A stretch of 64,000 nucleotides of DNA from Evernia prunastri (taxonomy: Eukaryota; Ascomycota; Lecanoromycetes; Lecanorales; Parmeliaceae), in assembly GCA_003184365.1 (NCBI GenBank), contig NKYR01000008.1, positions 1 to 64,000 of the forward strand, written 5' to 3'. How positions within the stretch are numbered: the stretch's first letter is position 1; each line of letters starts with the position of its first letter. The notes beneath the pieces were generated by a model, which had not been told where the DNA came from, did not search any database, and worked only from the letters and a program-made list of their open reading frames with translations. Shown piece after piece: positions 49,001-59,953 of the stretch. The translations under genes were made by a program, and so were the position numbers.

Positions 49001-49712
49001 GACTTGCTCGACAATATCTATTGCGGAGTAAGTCAGCTGACACCTTATCCTCAAGACTAGAGGACTTGCCATTAGTCTCAGACTGCCTAAGGTTTTCTGC
49101 GGCCAACTGTTCAATCGATGGAATAGAATCGCAGAGACAGTCGATGTATGTTGCCAAGCTCGCGATAATCTCAGCGATCTCGTCGCCGAGGTCATCAGCG
49201 TCCGACCCTTCTGAATCAGAATCTTCGCTTTGGGTATGGTAAAGACCATCTGATCCTTGATCAAGAAGATAACCATCTCCAAGCACTTTCATGAGTGCTA
49301 CGACATGGTCCGGAATCTTCATTTCCTCGACCAAATCAGGCTCTACAAAAGCCACGAAGCCTCACAGACCACATAGTCTTATCAGATCCATCATGCAATC
49401 TTATTTGGGAAGAAACTTACGATCGATCAAAGTATGTCCAACAGCACTTAGTAGTTGTAAGATGAGATTTCTCAGGCTTGAAGAGCTGGACCGCGCCAGG
49501 ATGACATCAATGGTGCCCTTTGTTACATCGAAACCGTCGCCCCAGAGGAAAAATCTCTCAAGCAGTATGTACAAAGATCGAGTCTGATCTTCAGAGAATA
49601 TGTCTGACTTCTTTGCAGTCTTCCACAGTCCAACGAAAAGATCTAAGCAACTTTTGAAAAGGCTTTGAATAGCCTCATTATCGCCAGAGCGTATATCAAG
49701 AGTATCATCCAT
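46049..49712 (-). CDS. Conserved fungal 1160-aa protein with STAND-type N-terminal helical region
   Basis: No enzyme function recognised. Exons 49712-49421, 49342-49070, 49017-48472 and 48420-46049 join in frame to 1160 aa. Intron 1 is GT-AG (78 nt); intron 2 fits GC-AG (52 nt, GCAAGT donor, GCTGAC branch). Intron 3 (51 nt, GTAAGT) is a multiple of three, so it also reads open. The first 100 residues (LLERFFLWGDGF near 50) resemble N-terminal helical domains of other fungal regulators. After an acidic linker (EDSDSEGSDADD), a helical segment around 245-340 (GVGELMVITKLAYAVY, RDAPQQFQDLCEDLRSL) resembles the N-terminal domain of fungal STAND/NLR-type proteins. SPDFWLRTAVWWLVKSR follows. No NACHT P-loop, kinase or repeat domain is visible. 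Function unknown; a regulatory or immune role is inference. Confidence 0.75.
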
Positions 49713-50076
49713 CTTATTATTTTCGAGTAGCCCCTATACCAGGAAGATGAAATAGCAGATGCCGGAGTCAGAGGCTTATCAAATGCGAAAGCTGGGCACC
49801 CCTCAGGCCGGGATGAAGAGTGGCTATCCATTGGCCGGAGAGCAACCGCTTTCAAGCCTTACCCTATTGTACACTAGAGCGTAGGATTTCCTGCACCTAC
49901 AACGTATGGGACGCCACGAGCCCCGCTATGACAGCTCAGCCTTGCGTGCGATGTTCACAAGTTGGTGAAAATAATGCCGGCATTCAACTCTTTTGATCGA
50001 GCAAAGGTCGAAGTCTCGAGGCCGTGGCTCACAAACCACATCAAATGACAAGCTAAAGCTGTGTCGAAGTCCTCTA
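49713..50076. promoter_or_regulatory. Shared divergent promoter region (364 bp)
   Basis: Lies between the start codons of the 1160-aa protein gene (-) and the DUF7580-type gene (+). No specific motif is called; co-regulation is inferred only from head-to-head placement. Confidence 0.4.
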
Positions 50077-52081
50077 ATGGAGGTTGGTCTGGTTCTTGGC
50101 GTTTTGCCGCTGATCATCTCAGCCTTAGAAAATTACGAAGTCACCTTCCGGCCCTTTTGTGACTTATTGTCGCTACTCCAAGGAGCTACGTGACTTTCAT
50201 ACCCGCCTAGCCACCCAGAAGCAGCTTTTCAGAGATCATTGCTTGATTTTGCTCGGTAGGATTGGGGCTGCCAAATTCTTGGAAAGTCCATCTGCTTCCG
50301 GATCAAGATGGAGAGCTGGCCTCTTGGACGAGTCAGAGCAAAGGCTCGCAGATCGAGTGGTCAGATATCTCGGGCGTAGTCATGACACCTGTATATCGCT
50401 CATCGAATTGATTGAGAGGGTTGTCTTGGACATTCAGAAAGCAACCCACAGCCTTCAAGACGTAGATTCCCAGGTGAGTCCGAGTTAATCATAGTGTCTC
50501 AGCAATCTATAAAGCAGTACCCCATTGTGGGGGTTTTCTATGGCAGACAGTCGTAGAGAGCTGACTGAAACTTTGCCATAGTCTAGCACTCTTGACGGCG
50601 CTTGGCGTCAAGCGTTTCGACACAAAGTCAAATTCAGCGTCTCAAAACCTCTGCTCATGAGCAAAGTTGGTGAATTACGTCAACGAAATGGAGATTTCTT
50701 GTCCCTCATTCAGTCCATTGAGAGTCTACAAGAGTTACAAATGAAACAGGAGAGGGTCTCGCAGACTGAGCCTCAACAGTCCGTTGAAAGCTTCAAATTT
50801 GTACAGATCGCCTCGCTGCGACTTTACGAAGCTCTCTCCAACGTCTGGAACTGCTCGGTTCATGAAGGACATTCAGCGGACATCTGTCTGGAACACTCGA
50901 AGGAGTACGCGTCAAATGGTGCCGCAGACCATAGGAGCGGACCGCGAGAAACCTTCGAGATTGCCTTCGATGTTATATCGAGTTCCGCTGTGAGCTCGAA
51001 TTCACCTGTTTGGTTAGAAATAGAAACATGGCTTGGCTCCCATAATGACACCGATCCCACGATAAAGCATTTCTCTCACTCAGACAATGGATCCGCAACG
51101 TCACTAGTATCTAAGACCGATTTGCATGCGAATGCAACTCTCAATACAGTATCAGACACTTCCACACACCTCAGGAAGGCTATGGAATTATCTCTCGTCA
51201 TATCTCCAAAACCTCTTCCAGTGCATGGAGAAAGCAAACAGCAATATAAAGCAACCTTATCGGAACAGAAAGTAGGAAAGGAGGCCGATGGCCTCCCCGA
51301 TCTCTGTCTCAAGCCGGATCTTTGTCTGCATCTGCACCAGATTCACGAGAGACGTGGAGACACGCCACCAAGTAACATGTCCGTCTGCGTTGGTGTCCTA
51401 CACAAGACCAAGACCTTCAAACACGTCCTTTATCAACAACCTGCAAAGCAGCATCTTACTCGATCAGTATCCCTGGAAAAGGTAATCTCGGAAATCTCAG
51501 CGACCAAGCCCGTTGGCGGATTGACCGGCCTCGAGCGTGTACAGCTCGCACTTTCATTGGCAAGAGCCGTCCTTCGATTCCATGCTAGTCCTTGGCTACC
51601 GGAAAATTGGAGAAGTGAGAATGTTCGATTTTATGGCGTTGACAGCTCCAGTCCTCGACTACCAAGCTCCTTGAAAGCGCCTTTCCTGAACCTAAATCTT
51701 TTTGGCCCCTACGACGCCACTCAGAGTGCTTCGACCAACGATCCATTATCTCCCATACGCAATAATATTCTCTTTGGGCTTGGACTTATCCTTCTGGAAC
51801 TGGCTTTTGAATCGCCACTGAAAGAACTTCACAACCTTCAGGACAAAGAGCGGGGACTGGAACATGCTGATTATTTGGCTGCTAGGAGGCTGAAAACGAC
51901 TATAGGGACACCTCTTGGCTCCAGGTACGGCAGAATCGCAAAGCGGTGTCTCGATTGCGAATTCAATGTGGTTGAACACGACTTACGAGACCCGGATCTA
52001 CAGGCTGCGTTCTTCAAAGACGTGATACTAGAACTTCAGGCGCTGGAGAGCAAGTTCAGGGAACTTGATACTGATCATTGA
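50077..52081 (+). CDS. DUF7580-type fungal protein (one apparent frameshift)
   Basis: Member of a large Pezizomycotina family of unknown function whose genes often lie near HET/NLR-type loci. The N-terminus MEVGLVLGVLPLIISALENY is the family hallmark. The C-terminal kinase-fold-like part has LARAVLRFHASPWLPENWRS, NNILFGLGLILLELAF and a final YGRIAKRCLDCEF. No catalytic kinase triad is visible. Exon 1 is 50077-50473, then a GT-AG intron of 108 nt with GCTGAC branch, then exon 2 50582-52081. An extra T in the T4 run at 50155-50158 throws the frame: with three Ts the family-like RPFVTYCRYSKELRDF is restored, giving about 631 aa. A sequencing error is favoured over a pseudogene because the rest is open. 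Confidence 0.8.
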
Positions 52082-53675
52082 ATTCAAAGATATACTATCA
52101 TACCATCATATAAATGTCTGTCTGTAAAAATAGTCCTACTGTCCCACGTGAAGGCAGAGACAGCAGGGTGGAGAAGACACGGCTCTGCTAAAAACCTGTT
52201 CTATTCTTCCACTGGCTGAATAAAGTATGCCCCAAGACCATGATGAGAGGTACAGGAGGTAGGCAAAGCCGTGGTATTCATTGCATGGGTTAGCTAGTGT
52301 GTGAGACAATACCATATCGCTGGATAAAGACCAGTCGGGCAGAGACGCAGGGCGGTACTAGTGCACAGAGGAGTTGCTGAAAGCGCGATTATTTTATAAG
52401 GTGAACGCGAGGAAGCCGCAGGATATCTGCTCTCTGTTCCTGAACGCACCGAGAAATCTCCTGGTCCAATTCGTCGCGCGTAGAAGTTGTCGGTGAAAGT
52501 TGGAATTGCAGATCAAATTTTATGGTACCAAGCTTTTTACGCTTAGCGTACCACGTGACCTGCGCGTCAAACGCAAGCCAACGCGTCGCGCTGCGTCGTT
52601 TACTTCGAAATGCTTTCTGGCACTGGAAGACAATAAGGGGCTCTTCAGCTTGAGACTCGGGTGGAGATTTGCATGGGCGTTACAAGCCAATTACGTCTTT
52701 TCTGTATCGTCATGTGGGCACTTTAATCAGCGAATGAGTCGTTTGAAGGTAGCTGAAGCGTAGAATGGAGGAGTATCGGGGGATAGAGAGGGTTGTGGGT
52801 AGACATGGCCGTTGATAGTGAGACAGATGCTGACGCCAATGACATTTCACGGAAAACAATGCCTTCCTCTAAATCGTTGTCCATGTGTAAGATTCTTTAC
52901 TTTGATATTCGGGTAAAAAGAATCTTGCAAAATTCTACAGGCTAGGAGTACAAGTCTCCTCACAGATGTCGTGGATGTTTGTTTTACGCTCACGATGCGT
53001 CAAATCACACAGATCCGTGGCTCCATTGTCACCGAGGAACACAGGCCCAGGGAAGAGGACCATGAGCCGGTCCTACTTGCACGGGAGATAAGAGCCCAAG
53101 GATTATTTTTGCTGTCTAGTTTGAGTGCGAGGAAACGGTGGAAAGAAATTCATCAATATCTCAAATGTAAACTTGGCAAGACGGAAATCCGGTTTCAAAT
53201 TACGGAATTTTGCTGGCAGTGTGGAAAGAGTCGTTGAATCACTGAGCTTGCCTGCGTTCATACCCAAAAGGTTTCGGTGGGCAGCTAGCCCACCTTCGCT
53301 GTTGTTGGATTACATGGACTCATCCTTGCACAACTCTTATGGACCCTGGGGTGTGCAGCGGCTGATAGTGGAGGATGGCGAGCTCGGACGAGGAGGGCGA
53401 GGAGGGCTAGGTGTTTTAGCCGCTAGCGCCCGAGCCGAGCCCACATGAATCTTCTCCAGTCCACACCAAAGCAGGCTCTCTTTTCCCTTCACACTTTAAC
53501 GCACGCATAATCAACCGCCAAACCTGCCAGCGTATCTCACGCTCGGCTTATAGGCTGGTCGGTCATATTGGCGGTCCAGATCTACGAGAATGGCAACCAC
53601 TGACAATTGCTGCTTCGCAAAGCATTCAATTGCGAAAGGAGTACTGGAATGCCCGACATCCCATAACCACTGTGC
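52082..53675. other. Intergenic 1.6 kb, no convincing gene
   Basis: Frames at 52500-52763, 52971-53237 and 53125-53448 (+) are short, overlap in different frames and show no family signature. CACGTG-type words near 52145 and 52551 and ACGCGT near 52580 are present but unassigned. No RNA gene recognised. Confidence 0.45.
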
Positions 53676-54667
53676 CTAGCCTATCATCACGACACCTAAA
53701 TGTATCCAGCCATCCAAGTATGCTGCGGTCCTCATCAATTCCTCCACCGGCGCCGCCATGGGTACCACGGCTCCGTGAAGAACAGCTTTGGCGAGGATCG
53801 GCGTCCTTCGGCTAGGAAATAACGTTGGCAACAACGCATTTAGAGCTGTGCCCAGTGTCTGTTGTTCTCGCGAGTTGGACAAGCTAGGCGTGACGAGCGA
53901 CTGCACCACGCGTAAATGGCCAGATGTCGGCTCGGTCGCTGTAGGCGAAGAAGGAAGATATATTTTCAGAGGTATATGGCGAAGCGGAGCGCCTTGAGCA
54001 TAGAGGAGTCGTCTGGAGATTGGGTTATATGCGTCAAAGTCATCTGTCAATTGTCTCTGTCAGGTTCAGTTCAATCTCTGTATTGGAATGCTTCTCGAAC
54101 CATACGTTCTTGGACTGCGTTCCACAGCTTTGTCGAATCGTCTTTCGACAATGACATAATTCCCTTGGCCGTCCCATTTCTGAGGAAGTCGGCTTCCTTC
54201 ACACTATTTATAAACGCATCGTGTAGCATTTTCCCTTCAGCATCAGGACGTACCAGCGACTGCTCTGGCCAATCTGCGAAGTGTAGCGTCAACCGCCATG
54301 GCAGCTGTCCCTCCGTACCATCAGTGAGCGAACTTTCATGACTATCCATGCCAGATGCTTGTGAGGGAGAAGCCCCGGAAAATAGATCGTAGAGAAGCCC
54401 AAGGGGATACTGCCATTTCAATGGTACTTCTTCAAAGGAAACCCAACCATCGTAGGATATCACATCAGGATTTATAAGTGACGGGTTGAAGAAAGCGTGG
54501 AGACGAGGAAGAAGGAAAGGAAGGTAGGAGAGCCGAGGGCATTGAATGAAATAAGGCTCGGCTTGATCGTAGACTCGACATTCAGAAGGTGATAGCCGTA
54601 TCTCTATAGGCAACGATCCATTCCATACCGAGGTCTGAAGGATTTGGGCTGCTCTCGTAGCGGTCAT
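53676..54667 (-). CDS. ATG5: Autophagy protein 5
   Basis: Atg5 is the acceptor of the ubiquitin-like Atg12; the Atg12-Atg5-Atg16 complex acts as the E3-like factor for Atg8 lipidation on forming autophagosomes. Two exons, 54667-54106 and 54043-53676, with a 62-nt GT-AG intron (GTATGG donor), give 309 aa, the usual fungal length. Family blocks are clear: VWNGSLPIEIRLSPSE near 14-29, PRLSYLPFLLPRLHAFF near 44-60, YDGWVSFEEVPLKWQYPLGL, LPWRLTLHFADWP, and the conjugation site FINSVKEADFLRNG, whose Lys157 corresponds to the Atg12 acceptor lysine. The intron splits the His codon of QEHDFDAY. The C-terminal part ends HGAVVPMAAPVEELMRTAAY. It shares a short divergent region with PRP28. Confidence 0.95.
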
Positions 54668-55064
54668 GACTGCGAGACCGATCTGCAGAGGCGCTGAAGC
54701 TTCAAGAGTTCCACAAATGCCTCATCCATGATGCTTATCCACACATTTTTGTCGGAGCCACTGGAATACGTCTCGGCGCTCTCGCCCGTCAAGCTCGAGC
54801 GGAATTTCCGCATCCCGCTCAGCTCAGCCCTACGGCAGGCTAGCCAGGCCAGGGTGCCAGGCAGTCTATGACATTACGCCAAGAATCTTTATGATATGAG
54901 CATGAGCTGCAGGTTGACAACCCTTTAATCGGCCAAACTCAGTCTCTGCTGATCGTTTCTCGGTTTCTCTTGGCTTGTCACAAGGCTGCAGGTCTTTCTA
55001 CCAGCTTGCCTACGAAGTTTCTCTCTGCGATTACTTTCCGACAACCTCCACCCTCATCGGGATT
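54668..55064. promoter_or_regulatory. Shared divergent promoter region of ATG5 and PRP28 (397 bp)
   Basis: Both start codons face away from this segment. A pyrimidine-rich stretch precedes the PRP28 start. No specific factor site is claimed. Confidence 0.45.
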
Positions 55065-57690
55065 ATGGACGGCCATTTAACAAATGGTGTGAGAGAAACC
55101 GCTCTAAACCATATCGTTCGCCCTCCTGACAGACTCCCATCACCGCCTCCCCCTCCCCCAGATCTCGCTGCTCCACCCCCTCCTCCAGACTCATCTGCTC
55201 CTCCTCCACCTCCAGAAGATCTACCACCACCGCCACCATCTAGTGTCAATGGCGACGCACCTCCCCCGCCACCAGAAGCGAGGAAAAAGAAGAAGGCTGG
55301 CTGGGGGGCCGCACCTAGCAGACAGCCGTTGAGTGTAGAAGAGATTTTACGCAAAAAGAAAGAGGCAGATGAAGCTGCTGCAAAGGTATGAACCCGAGTA
55401 TACACCATGGATTACATTATATTCACCTTGTGTCTCACTCTAGTACCTTGACGAGCCCTACTGATATTTACTTCCTTGTTTAGCCCAAATTTCTTTCGAA
55501 AGCGCAGCGCGAAAAGCTCGCCCTTGAAAAGCGGGAGAAAGAAGTCGAGGAGCAAAACAGAAAGGCAGATACCGCTACGAGTACGAGCAAGGCCACCCAA
55601 AATGGAGACAAGCATGTCTCGGCTCAGTCAACTAGAAATGGAGCAGGGCGACCTCCCCCCCAGACGAATGGAGTTAACGGATCTGCACGTCCCCCAATAC
55701 CAACTGGTCCGAGAGCTTTGCGGAAAGGCGAGATACCGACAGGGCCCGCTTCTATGCGCGCCTCGGAACCGAACAAAAGCTACGACATGGCTCCTCCCCC
55801 CCCTCCAAAGCCATCGGTAATTGGCACATCTGCAGCAAAAGGGGAAAAGCGACCTGCAATTGAAGAGGCTCAACAAAATATGATAAAACAACGATACATG
55901 GGTGCGGACCAAAACCAGTCCACTTTCTCGGCCAAGAAGAAGCGAAGACGGACTACGGAAAAGAAATTCAACTTTGAGTGGAACGCAGAAGAGGACACAA
56001 GCCCGGACTACAACCCACTATATCAGGCACGAGCAGAGGCAACATTCTATGGTAGAGGCCGCTTGGGAGGATTTGCAGAAGATTTAGCGGACAATGCAGC
56101 TCGTAACTACGCTAAAGCTTTACAAGATACGGATCGCGACTCGGGCAAGGCTAGAGCGAAAGAGATAATGGAGATGGAGAGAAGAAGGAAGGAAGAGGGC
56201 AGTAGAAGCTCGCTAGACAAACATTGGAGCGATAAGAAGTTGGAGCATATGCGCGAAAGAGATTGGAGAATCTTTAAAGAGGACTTCAACATTAGTACAA
56301 AAGGTGGAGCTATTCCAAACCCCATGCGCTCATGGGCAGAATCCGGCTTGCCAAAGAAATTGCTGGACGTCGTGGACCTGGTCGGCTACACGGAACCATC
56401 TGCGGTACAACGCGCTGCCATCCCTATTGCCCTTCAATCTCGAGACCTTATCGGTGTTGCTGTGACCGGTTCGGGTAAAACAGCAGCTTTCCTATTACCC
56501 CTATTGGTTTACATATCCGAACTCCCAGCGCTTAATGAGTTGACGAAAAATGATGGTCCCTACGCTGTCATCTTGGCTCCCACCCGTGAGTTGGCTCAAC
56601 AGATCGAGATCGAAGCAAGGAAATTCGCGACTCCTCTTGGGTTCACTTGTGTCAGTATTGTTGGAGGTCATTCTCTCGAAGAACAGGCTTACAATTTACG
56701 GGACGGAGCCGAGATCATTATTGCCACACCTGGTCGTCTAGTTGACTGCATTGAGAGGCGAGTGCTCGTACTCGGACAATGTTGCTATGTCATCATGGAT
56801 GAAGCAGATAGGATGATCGATCTTGGCTTCGAGGAGCCAGTCAACAAGATCCTCGATGCCCTACCCGTCGCGAATATGAAGCCAGACTCCGAAGAAGCAG
56901 AAGATGCTCTTGTCATGAGCCAACATCTAGGTGGGAAAGACCGCTATAGGCAAACGATGATGTATACAGCCACTATGCCATCCGCGGTCGAACGTATAGC
57001 CCGGAAGTACCTTCGCAGACCAGCTATTGTCACCATTGGTAACGTCGGCGAAGCTGTTGAGACTGTGGAGCAGCGCGTCGAATTCGTGGCAGGCGAAGAC
57101 AAGAGGAAGAAGCGCTTGCTCGAGATCTTATCATCAAGAGAATTCCAACCGCCCGTCATCGTCTTTGTGAACATCAAGCGCAACTGCGATGCTATTGCTC
57201 GGGATATAAAGCACAGCGGGTTCTCATCTGTCACGTTGCACGGAAGTAAGACTCAAGAGCAAAGAGAAGCTGCGTTGGCGTCCGTCCGGAATGGCGGGAC
57301 TGACGTGCTTGTTGCTACGGATCTGGCAGGCAGAGGTATTGATGTACCTGATGTCAGTCTGGTGGTCAATTTCAACATGGCCACCAACATTGAGAGCTAT
57401 ACCCATCGTATTGGTCGAACGGGTCGTGCTGGAAAGAGTGGTGTTGCTATCACCTTTCTTGGCAACGAGGACTCTGATGTCATGTATGTATATTCTCTAC
57501 CCTCTGTCAAAACGTCTGCTAATCCATGCTTAGGTACGATCTCAAGCAAATGCTTTCGAAGTCGTCAATTTCCAGAATGCCCGAGGAACTCCGAAAGCAC
57601 GAGGCGGCGCAGCAAAAATCGCAGAGAGGCAGTGGCCAGAAGAAGATAGAGGACAGTAGTGGCTTCGCTGGGAAGGGCGGCTGGCAATAA
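55065..57690 (+). CDS. PRP28: Pre-mRNA-splicing ATP-dependent RNA helicase Prp28
   Basis: DEAD-box helicase that promotes exchange of U1 for U6 snRNA at the 5' splice site during spliceosome activation (nuclear). Exons 55065-55385, 55484-57483 and 57534-57690, with GT-AG introns of 98 and 50 nt (branch TGCTAAT in the second), join to 825 aa. The N-terminus is proline-rich (runs of five or six prolines, residues 25-65) and charged. The helicase core has AVTGSGKT (about 433-440), PTRELAQQ, TPGRL, DEAD (546-549), TAT, RGID and HRIGRTGRAG (about 748). FNISTKGGAIPNPMRSWAESG before the Q-motif is typical of Prp28 and separates it from other DEAD proteins. The start at 55065 is chosen because the family begins shortly before the proline run; an in-frame ATG at 54975 is less likely. 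Confidence 0.93.
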
Positions 57691-57993
57691 CTTTATAGAT
57701 ATGAGTAGAGAGCTTCCAATCAATTATCATCTTACCTATACAGAAGTCTTCCTGTTTAAAACTAGGCCTATAGTCTCATTGTGAGGTCGGCCACAATGAG
57801 CTGCGCAACTCCCTCATAGTACCTTAAAGCTCCAAGATCATACCCATAGGAGATATACGGTCGTCTAGGGTCTGCAGAATATTTTCTGCTTCCACATTTC
57901 ACGGCCGCCCTGCCATTGTAGATCTCTCATTTGTGTCCAAAATTATCTCATTACAAAAACGAGAGACATTCCCACATTGATAGTGCCCTGGAC
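57691..57993. other. Convergent 3' intergenic region (303 bp)
   Basis: Separates the PRP28 stop (+) from the alpha-hydroxyacid dehydrogenase stop (-). It must hold both polyadenylation signals; none is assigned with confidence. Confidence 0.5.
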
Positions 57994-59598
57994 CTACATC
58001 TTCGCTTTCGGCCTCCACCGAATCCAATCGTGCTCCTCACTCCTCGGCACCAAATGATCCACATCCCTCGTATTCACCAGCTCCGGCCCCGCCTGTTCCA
58101 CGTCCGTGATGCCCGCCAACCGTATACCCGTCTCCAATTCATCCTTCAGAATCTGGCTCAGGTGCTCCACGCCCTCCTGCCCGTAGCACAGACTGTACAG
58201 GAACGGCCTCCCGATCCCCACGGCCGTCGCGCCGAGCGAGAGCGCCTTGAGCACGTCGGTGCCGCGCGTGACGCCGCCGTCGACGTAGACCTCGCACCGG
58301 TGGAAGACGTCCGGGCAGATGCGGTGCAGCTCCAGCAGCGTGAGCAGGGACGGCTGGGCCGTGTCGAGGGAGCGCCCGCCGTGGTTCGAGAGCATGATGC
58401 CCTGGACGCCGTACGCGAGCGCCTTCTTCGCGTCCGCGGCGCTCTGGATGCCCTTGATGACGACCGGCAGCCGCGACGTCGCCTGGATCCAGGGTATGTC
58501 GTCCCAGCTCAGCGTCTTGTCGATGTACTGCCCCATCAGCCGGCCCATGCCGCCGCCTTTCTTGTCGTTGGAGGCGACGGCGCCGCTGATGGCGGAGGAG
58601 ACGTTCTCGGCCGCGATGCGTTCGTCCGCTTCGCGCTTCCCCGGTACGTGGGCGTCGACGGTGACGAAGATGGCTTTGACGCCTAGCTCGCGGGATTTGT
58701 GCAGCAGCTGTGTGGTTTTGGAGCGGTCGGCGTTGACGTAGAGTTGGAAGAAGAAGGGTTGGTTGGTGCAGCCTGCTTCGAGGACGGAGGCGAGAGGGTA
58801 GGATGCGTTGTTTGATATCTATCGTTTTGATGTTCTGTTGGTCAACTGTGTCACAGAATTATCTCTTGAGACTGCTCACCACTTGGATGAGGCCTTCACT
58901 TGCACAGCCCCTGGCGAGGGCAAGTTCACCATCAGGGTGAGCAAGTCGAGCCATGGCTGCTGGGCTGATGAAGAACGGTGCTGAGCTGGGGCAACCTAGG
59001 ATTGACCGCCGAGTTTCGACTCTTTCTACATTGCGCATCACTCGAGGGCGCAGCATGATGCGTCTGTATATGTTTGAGTTCCAGCTATGCGTGACTAGAT
59101 CTGTGGCAGCGGAGGAGTAGAACGCCCATGCTTTCGGCGTTAGAGTGTTACGGGCTACATCCTCGAAGTCTTGTGTCGATATAAGTTTGAACAAGTCGGG
59201 CTTTGTATAACTAGCTGTGGAGGTAGACTGTCCTCTTGTCTTTTCGATGGTTTCTATATCCTCCTTTTGTTCTGGAGGTAAAGTCACCACCTCGGCCTGA
59301 TCCAGGAGTCCTTTGTATGACTCGGGCGATAAGGCTTCCTCTATGATTCCTGGCGCATGGATCTCATCGTAAGCTGCTGTGGCGTCTCTTCCAGCGTATC
59401 TTAGTATGACTTCAATGGGTGAGCAGCCTCCGTGTCTAGTTTCTTTGGGAGAGACAAACTCGAAGGGCCACCGGGATGAGAATCTAGGTAGTTCGTAACA
59501 TCATATATCTTGGAATGCACAGCAATCCAGCAATCACGGTCGTTGTCATGTCTTTTCAAATCATGGAAGCTCAGGGTATGTGAGGGATCAGAAGACAT
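57994..59598 (-). CDS. Cytochrome b2-type FMN-dependent L-lactate/alpha-hydroxyacid dehydrogenase
   Basis: Flavocytochrome b2 family: oxidises L-2-hydroxy acids (typically L-lactate to pyruvate) and passes electrons through heme b to cytochrome c. Exons 59598-59460, 59409-58880 and 58818-57994, with GT-AG introns of 50 and 61 nt, give 497 aa. The N-terminal cytochrome b5 domain has heme ligands His41 (HPGG) and His64 (DEIHAPG). The FMN barrel shows AWAFYSSAATD, FQLYVNADR, VTVDAHVPGKREADER, the catalytic-base motif SNHGGR (His about 369) and DGGVTRGTDVLKAL. The start is set at the ATG just before the b5 domain. An in-frame ATG 30 codons upstream would add a Cys/Pro-rich extension not obviously a mitochondrial presequence, so location (mitochondrial or cytosolic) is open. 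Substrate could be another 2-hydroxy acid. Divergent from the DenD-like gene. Confidence 0.9.
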
Positions 59599-59953
59599 TT
59601 CCCATGCAGTACAAGGCGCGTACGGTTGTGAGCAGGGTGGGTACGATGGGAAAAGCAGACATAGACTACATGAAGATGTTGTAGGCAAGCCGAAAAGAAG
59701 TCAATTACCTCAGGTGTCTGTTTTTACTGGGATGTCTTGTAGCTGACGTTGACCCCGCTCAAGACAAAACCCCACAGGCCACCAGGGCGGTTCGCGTTCC
59801 GCGATGACGACGTGGGGAAAGCTCTCACTGCTTCGGGTATGAAACGAACAAGAACAAACATTTACAAAATTCAAAGACGCTGTTGGCCTAGCAGAACCAA
59901 TCTGTGACACGAGTAGTGTTTTCAATCTTCTTCAACTGTTGTGACAGATAAGA
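59599..59953. promoter_or_regulatory. Shared divergent promoter region (355 bp)
   Basis: Lies head to head between the b2-type dehydrogenase (-) and the DenD-like dehydrogenase (+). Joint regulation is inference. If the upstream ATG of the (-) gene is used, the region shrinks by 90 bp. Confidence 0.4.

Noticed and set aside
57931..58741. Plus-strand frames opposite the flavocytochrome gene
   Set aside because: Shadow frames of a GC-rich exon; the minus strand has clear FMN-dehydrogenase motifs.
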